From: Pseudomonas viridiflava
Lineage (GTDB): Bacteria > Pseudomonadota > Gammaproteobacteria > Pseudomonadales > Pseudomonadaceae
Reading direction: 5' to 3'
Assembly: GCF_900590755.1 (NCBI RefSeq)
Contig: NZ_UUOC01000035.1
Span: 62,001-126,000 of the forward strand
DNA: 64,000 bases
The translations under genes and the position numbers were made by a program. Below, in pieces: positions 60,212 through 64,000 of the stretch. Each line of letters opens with the position of its first letter. Positions within the stretch are counted from its first letter, which is position 1. The notes below the pieces were generated by a model. That model was not told the DNA's origin, searched no databases, and saw only the letters and a list, made by a program, of their open reading frames with translations.

Positions 60212-60332
60212 GAGTTCCTCGCAGGATCATTAAATGATTGACCCTGTTTGGAAGCGGCACGCTAGCGGGAGTTCGGTTTATCTGGATGGGTGGTTACCGA
60301 CCCCGTGATCAATCCCGCGATCAATGACGTAA

Positions 60333-60728
60333 TCAATCAGGCGTGACCGCCACGCATTTGATTTCCAGTAACAAGCCCGGCAGCGCCAGCTCGGACACGC
60401 CAATCGCCGTCCAGGCGCAACTGCCCCGGGGGAACAGGCGATCTTTGACTTCACGAAAGATATCCATGTGCTCGCTCATCGCGACATGGAAAGTGGTCAT
60501 TTCCACCACGTCGTCAAAGGTGCAGCCCGCTTCGGCGAGGACGGTGCGCAGGTTTTCCCAACAGGCGATGAACTGCTGCTCGGGGTCGTCGATGACCTCC
60601 AGCTCAGGCGTGCGGCCGATCTGACCTGCACAGTAGAGGGTGCTGCCTACTTTGACAGCGGGCACGTAACCGGCACGTTCGACGATGTTGGCCATTGAGG
60701 CGGGGATGATGATCTGGCGGGTGGGCAT
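60333..60728 (-). CDS. RidA family protein
   Basis: A 131-residue RidA/YjgF-family protein. GSTLYCAGQIGRTPELEV and the segment NLRTVLAEAGCTFDDVVEMTTF are typical, and the C-terminal GVSELALPGLLLEIKCVAV matches the end motif. The usual R-x-x-V arginine in the RTAVGV region is replaced here (SCAWTAIGVSELAL), so it may belong to a subgroup without imine deaminase activity. Confidence 0.85.
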   Translation of the reverse strand: MPTRQIIIPASMANIVERAGYVPAVKVGSTLYCAGQIGRTPELEVIDDPEQQFIACWENLRTVLAEAGCTFDDVVEMTTFHVAMSEHMDIFREVKDRLFPRGSCAWTAIGVSELALPGLLLEIKCVAVTPD

Positions 60729-60775
60729 GAGGTGATCCCGGAAGAGTGGTTTCAGAGAATGCTGCTTACGCTGGA

Positions 60776-60846
60776 CCTGTAGGAGCCAACTTGTTGGCGA
60801 GAGGGTGTCAGGAACGCCGCCTCGCCAATAAGTTGGCTCCTACAGG
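60776..60846. repeat. GTTGGC-type inverted repeat
   Basis: CCTGTAGGAGCCAACTTGTTGGCGAG on the left and its near complement on the right to 60846. This is a third class of Pseudomonas palindrome in the window. Confidence 0.85.
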
Positions 60847-60847
60847 A

Positions 60848-61567
60848 TCACGCCCGCCACTTGCCCCAATACTCCAGGGACGTACGCCACAGGCAAATCC
60901 CCAGAAAGTAAGCCGACATCGCCAGCCACAGGCCCATCACGAACGGGCCGTTGTGGGGGTGGTTGATGATCAGCAAGGCACTGCAGATCAGCCAGACCGT
61001 GGTCACGGCTATGTTGATCGGCATGAAGCGACGCACCCGGAACGGGTGGAGGAATTTCATACGCGTCAGGGTCAGCAGCGCCAGACCGACAATGGTCAGC
61101 AGCGTCAGCCACGGCGAGGGTTGGATGATATAGAGGCACAGCGCGACGACGTTCCAGGCTGCTGGGAAACCCTGGAAGTAGTTGTCCTTGCTCTTCATCT
61201 CAAGGTTGCAGAAGCAGAACAGCGACGAGATCAGGATGATCGCCGTGCTCAGCAGCACCGTATAAGGCGGCAGTTCGACGTAGCTATAAATAAACAATGC
61301 CGGGATGAACACGTAAGTCAGGTAGTCGATCACCAGGTCCAGCACCGAACCGTCGAAGCTGGGCAATACCGTCTGCACGTTGAATTTGCGGGCCAGCGAG
61401 CCATCGACTCCATCCACTGCGAGCGCCAGCCCCAGCCAGAGCAGACAGGCTTTGGGTGAGTCGTCGAACAAGGCAATGGTTGCCATGAATGCAATGACCA
61501 CGCCGGTGGCGGTAAAACCATGGGCGCCCCAGGCTTTGAGCCAGGCCATGCGTTGAGTCGATATCAC
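60848..61567 (-). CDS. pcs: phosphatidylcholine synthase
   Basis: A 239-residue CDP-alcohol phosphatidyltransferase of the Pcs type, which joins choline to CDP-diacylglycerol. The family motif is in DGVDGSLARKFNVQ with the following FDGSVLDLVIDY. About eight membrane helices are predicted. The start is GTG 61567, chosen because GGAG lies upstream and the length then equals that of known Pcs proteins; a frame to 61654 would add about 29 residues without homology. Phosphatidylcholine formation by this route needs choline and is found in plant- and host-associated pseudomonads. Confidence 0.87.
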   Translation of the reverse strand: MISTQRMAWLKAWGAHGFTATGVVIAFMATIALFDDSPKACLLWLGLALAVDGVDGSLARKFNVQTVLPSFDGSVLDLVIDYLTYVFIPALFIYSYVELPPYTVLLSTAIILISSLFCFCNLEMKSKDNYFQGFPAAWNVVALCLYIIQPSPWLTLLTIVGLALLTLTRMKFLHPFRVRRFMPINIAVTTVWLICSALLIINHPHNGPFVMGLWLAMSAYFLGICLWRTSLEYWGKWRA

Positions 61568-61767
61568 AGGGGGAGTCTCCAAAGAGTAAAGCGGACCAGT
61601 GTCTACCTGGTTGAACGCACTATCGACCGGCCATCGGGGGAGAAGGTTCACCAATCGCCCGGCGAGATGCTTGCGTCAGGGCGCCCATCATCTCTCGAAT
61701 GTGAAGGATGCAGAACTAAAACCACGTAGGAAATTTCCCCACCCGCGAAAAAATATCCTTTACCATG

Positions 61768-61935
61768 CCGGCCGTCGGTTCCCAAACGGGATTAATAGGG
61801 AATCCATAACGGCCAAGGCCTTTAAACGGAACTGCCCCCGCAACTGTAGGCGCTGAGCCCGCTCCATTGAAGCCACTGGATGAACCGGGAAGGCAGGAGC
61901 GCGGCGATGAAGTGCCAGTCAGGAGACCTGCCGAC
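61768..61935 (+). promoter_or_regulatory. adenosylcobalamin riboswitch
   Basis: Conserved parts are in order: an L4-type GGGATTAATAGGGAA, the CTGCCCCCGCAACTGTA core (61831-61848), GCCACTGG, CCGGGAAGGC, and the B12 box at 61911-61932 (CAGTCAGGAGACCTGCC). The order and spacing fit the B12 riboswitch. It precedes the permease gene by about 235 bases. No T-rich terminator follows, so it probably regulates translation or uses Rho. Confidence 0.95.
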
Positions 61936-62138
61936 ATCAGCGCTGACGCATGAATGTGCACCCATAGACTGACTTTTGACCCACCGGCGGGGTGTCCGGG
62001 GCGGACATCCATCGCCACGGTTTTCTGACCGTGGCAGCCTGCCCTTTCTGACTGGCCCCGGCCCTGTCGTGTGGCGCCAGGCGAGGGTTCCAGCCTGTAC
62101 ACGCCGTCCGGACAACCGTTCGAATGGAGATCATCTTA

Positions 62139-62174
62139 ATGCCCTTGCCCTCGATGGCCCTCGCTCTCAAATGA
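62139..62174 (+). CDS. 11-codon leader peptide overlapping the permease start
   Basis: ATG 62139 has GGAG at ten bases. The peptide is MPLPSMALALK and its stop overlaps the btuC-like ATG in an ATGA at 62171-62174. The permease ATG itself has no ribosome site, so ribosomes ending here could restart on it. Confidence 0.4.
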   Translation: MPLPSMALALK

Positions 62175-63214
62175 CATCCCCTCGTACCGGCCATCTGCTG
62201 GGCAAGATCTGCCTGCACGGCGCCTGGGTGCTCGCGGTGCTGCTGGCAGCGATTGTTGCCGGGGTCGCTATCGGTGAAACGCCCATCAGCCTGTCGCTGG
62301 TGTTTCAGGTATTGGCCAACAAGCTGTGGGGGGCGGGCTTCGTGCTCGACCCTATCGATGAAGGCATCGTCTGGAACTACCGCCTGACCCGCGCCCTGGT
62401 AGCCGCTGCCTGTGGCGCAGGCCTGGCGATTTCCGGGGTAGTCCTGCAATCGCTGCTGCGTAATCCTCTGGCTGACCCGTATTTGCTGGGGATTTCCGCA
62501 GGCGCTTCAACGGGCGCGGTGCTGGTGGCGATCATTGGCATCGGTGCGGGCGCCGTTTCGCTGTCGGCCGGGGCTTTTCTCGGCGCAGTCGCGGCATTCG
62601 CCCTGGTGGCATTACTGGCGCGCAGTACCGGTGCGGTCAGTGGCAGCGGGCAGATCATCCTCGCGGGCATCGCCGGTTCGCAGTTGTTCAATGCCCTGAC
62701 CTCGTTCCTGATTACCAAATCGGCCAGCTCGGAGCAGGCGCGCGGCATCATGTTCTGGCTGCTGGGCAATCTCAGCGGCGTGCGCTGGCAATCGGTCGGG
62801 CTGGCGGTGCCGGTGGTGCTGATCGGGCTGGCGGTTTGCTTGTGGCATCGTCGCGCGCTGGATGCCTTCATGTTTGGCAGCGATTCGGCGGCGGCCCTCG
62901 GCGTGCCGGTGCGCCGGGTGCAAATCGTATTGATCGCCACGGTGGCGCTGGTCACGGCGGTCATGGTGTCGCTAGTGGGTTCCATTGGTTTTGTCGGCCT
63001 GGTGGTGCCTCACGCGGCAAGGTTACTGGTGGGCGTGCGACATGGTCGATTGATCCCGCTCAGTGCACTGAGCGGCGCGTTGTTTCTGATTGCCGCAGAC
63101 GTGCTATCGCGCACCGCGATCAAAGGCCAAGTGCTACCCGTTGGAGTGATTACTGCGCTGATCGGCGCGCCGGTGTTTGCCGTGATCCTGATCAAAGCCC
63201 GAGGCGGTCGATGA
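62171..63214 (+). CDS. btuC: BtuC-type vitamin B12/corrinoid ABC permease (FecCD family)
   Basis: A 347-residue permease with about ten helices. Family marks are YRLTRALVAAACGAGLAISG, NPLADPYLLGISAGASTGAV and the FVGLVVPHAARLL motif that couples to the ATPase. The riboswitch upstream makes vitamin B12 or a corrinoid the likely substrate. ATG 62171 is the first in the frame after the riboswitch region. The gene overlaps the ATPase gene by ATGA. Confidence 0.87.
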   Translation: MTSPRTGHLLGKICLHGAWVLAVLLAAIVAGVAIGETPISLSLVFQVLANKLWGAGFVLDPIDEGIVWNYRLTRALVAAACGAGLAISGVVLQSLLRNPLADPYLLGISAGASTGAVLVAIIGIGAGAVSLSAGAFLGAVAAFALVALLARSTGAVSGSGQIILAGIAGSQLFNALTSFLITKSASSEQARGIMFWLLGNLSGVRWQSVGLAVPVVLIGLAVCLWHRRALDAFMFGSDSAAALGVPVRRVQIVLIATVALVTAVMVSLVGSIGFVGLVVPHAARLLVGVRHGRLIPLSALSGALFLIAADVLSRTAIKGQVLPVGVITALIGAPVFAVILIKARGGR

Positions 63215-63990
63215 ACAAGCAGATGCGCACCGCAGAGCTGGCCTGCGCGGAGCTGTGCTGGTCGATCAAGGGCGCGCCCATCATCAGAAACGTCAGCCTG
63301 AAGGTGCAGCCCGGCGAGACCCTGGGCCTGATCGGCCCCAATGGTTCGGGCAAGTCCAGCCTGCTCAAATTGCTCTCAGGCGTCAGAAGCCCGGACAGCG
63401 GGCAAGTCACCCTCAACGGCGCAGCACTTTCTGACATGAAACGCCGGGACATCGCACAGATGATCGCGGTGGTCGAGCAGCAGGCCGAGACGTCCGACGC
63501 CATCAGCGTGCGCGATGCCGTGGAATTGGGCCGCACGCCCTGGCTTTCTGCGCTGGCGCCCTGGTCAAAAGACGATGACGACATCGTCCGCCAGGCGTTG
63601 CTTGATGTGGATATGGCTGACAAACCCAAACGCGCCTGGCACAGCCTGTCCGGCGGCGAACGCCAGCGCGTGCACATCGCCCGCGCTTTGGCTCAGCGCC
63701 CGCAGATTCTGCTGCTGGATGAGCCGACCAACCATCTGGATATTCAGCATCAGCTGAGCATTCTCGGGCTGGTGCGCTCGCTGCCAGTCACCACCCTGAT
63801 CGCCCTGCACGACCTCAACCAGGCCCTGGCCTGTGATCGTCTGGCGGTAATGGACAAAGGCGAACTGATCGCTATCGGCCAGCCTGCCGAGGTATTGACC
63901 TGCGAGCGACTGCGCCAGACCTTCGGCGTCGAAGCCCACTACCTGACTGATCCGTATGACGGGACGCGGATATTGCGCTTTCGATCATAA
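63211..63990 (+). CDS. btuD: BtuD-type ABC transporter ATP-binding protein
   Basis: A 259-residue ATPase with a Walker A motif GPNGSGKSS (about residues 43-51), Q-loop region, signature LSGGERQRVHIARAL (about 149), Walker B ILLLDEPTNHLD and the switch histidine in LIALHDLNQ. It powers the btuC-like permease. The substrate-binding protein gene is probably beyond the right edge. The stop is ten bases from the window end, so the gene is complete. Confidence 0.92.
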   Translation: MNKQMRTAELACAELCWSIKGAPIIRNVSLKVQPGETLGLIGPNGSGKSSLLKLLSGVRSPDSGQVTLNGAALSDMKRRDIAQMIAVVEQQAETSDAISVRDAVELGRTPWLSALAPWSKDDDDIVRQALLDVDMADKPKRAWHSLSGGERQRVHIARALAQRPQILLLDEPTNHLDIQHQLSILGLVRSLPVTTLIALHDLNQALACDRLAVMDKGELIAIGQPAEVLTCERLRQTFGVEAHYLTDPYDGTRILRFRS

Positions 63991-64000
63991 ACAGCACGGG

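Noticed and set aside
1..64000. CRISPR array, prophage or intact insertion sequence
   Set aside because: The repeated palindromes are REP-type with irregular spacing. No cas, integrase, transposase or regular direct-repeat/spacer pattern was found by reading.

Overview
The window reads as chromosomal DNA of a fluorescent or plant-associated Pseudomonas (fluorescens/syringae lineage). Grounds: high-GC coding with tight ATGA overlaps, many Pseudomonas-restricted families (DUF2789, DUF3509, DUF1652, DUF6388), a phosphatidylcholine synthase, and repeated palindromes beginning GTAGGAGCTGCCGAAGG, the usual REP type of these bacteria. No rRNA, CRISPR array, phage or intact insertion sequence is visible. 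One tRNA (Ser-GGA) is present.

Layout. 1-3835: the 3' part of an Mrp-type Na+/H+ antiporter operon (end of mrpA, then mrpC-G). 3855-5852: two hypothetical genes, then a 790-bp inverted pair of long structured repeats around a REP palindrome. 5853-15216: DUF2789, a Tle1-like DUF2235 hydrolase, two chemoreceptors, a hybrid histidine kinase, a DksA2-like protein and a Gfo/Idh/MocA dehydrogenase. 15280-15665: REP plus a third copy of the long repeat. 15686-19654: operon DUF72-ybhP-clsB-ybhN (membrane phospholipid functions). 19840-21688: a saccharopine-dehydrogenase-like gene in an AT-richer segment. 21689-24803: cytochrome b561 and a TonB siderophore receptor with a Fur-like site. 24971-27812: two paralogous SDR genes around a LysR gene, with duplicated upstream regions.

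27976-36430: tRNA-Ser, small proteins, a methyltransferase, enoyl-CoA hydratase, CorA, a glutamine amidotransferase, and a beta-oxidation pair (thiolase and FadB-like). 36529-37716: rhodanese-like protein and cytochrome c. 37814-41010: operon of circularly permuted ATP-grasp, alpha-E and transglutaminase proteins. 41193-41364: a candidate small RNA. 41486-44701: RraB and an LTA-synthase-type transferase. 45491-49346: a compact type VI secretion toxin cassette (DUF4123 adaptor, lipoprotein, class 3 lipase) without VgrG or PAAR. 49599-61567: ZIP transporter, ankyrin protein, small Pseudomonas families (two with good sigma-54 promoter matches), DMT exporter with divergent LysR, alpha/beta hydrolase, RidA and Pcs. 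61768-63990: an adenosylcobalamin riboswitch in front of a BtuCD-type importer.

The most unusual signals are: (1) the long repeat, present three times, whose arms differ in sequence but keep base pairing; (2) the second SDR paralog, in which the ancestral ATG is ATA; (3) the orphan T6SS lipase cassette; (4) the candidate small RNA at 41.3 kb; (5) an 11-codon leader overlapping the B12 permease start. All product names come from reading the sequence and from memory of the families. No database search was run.
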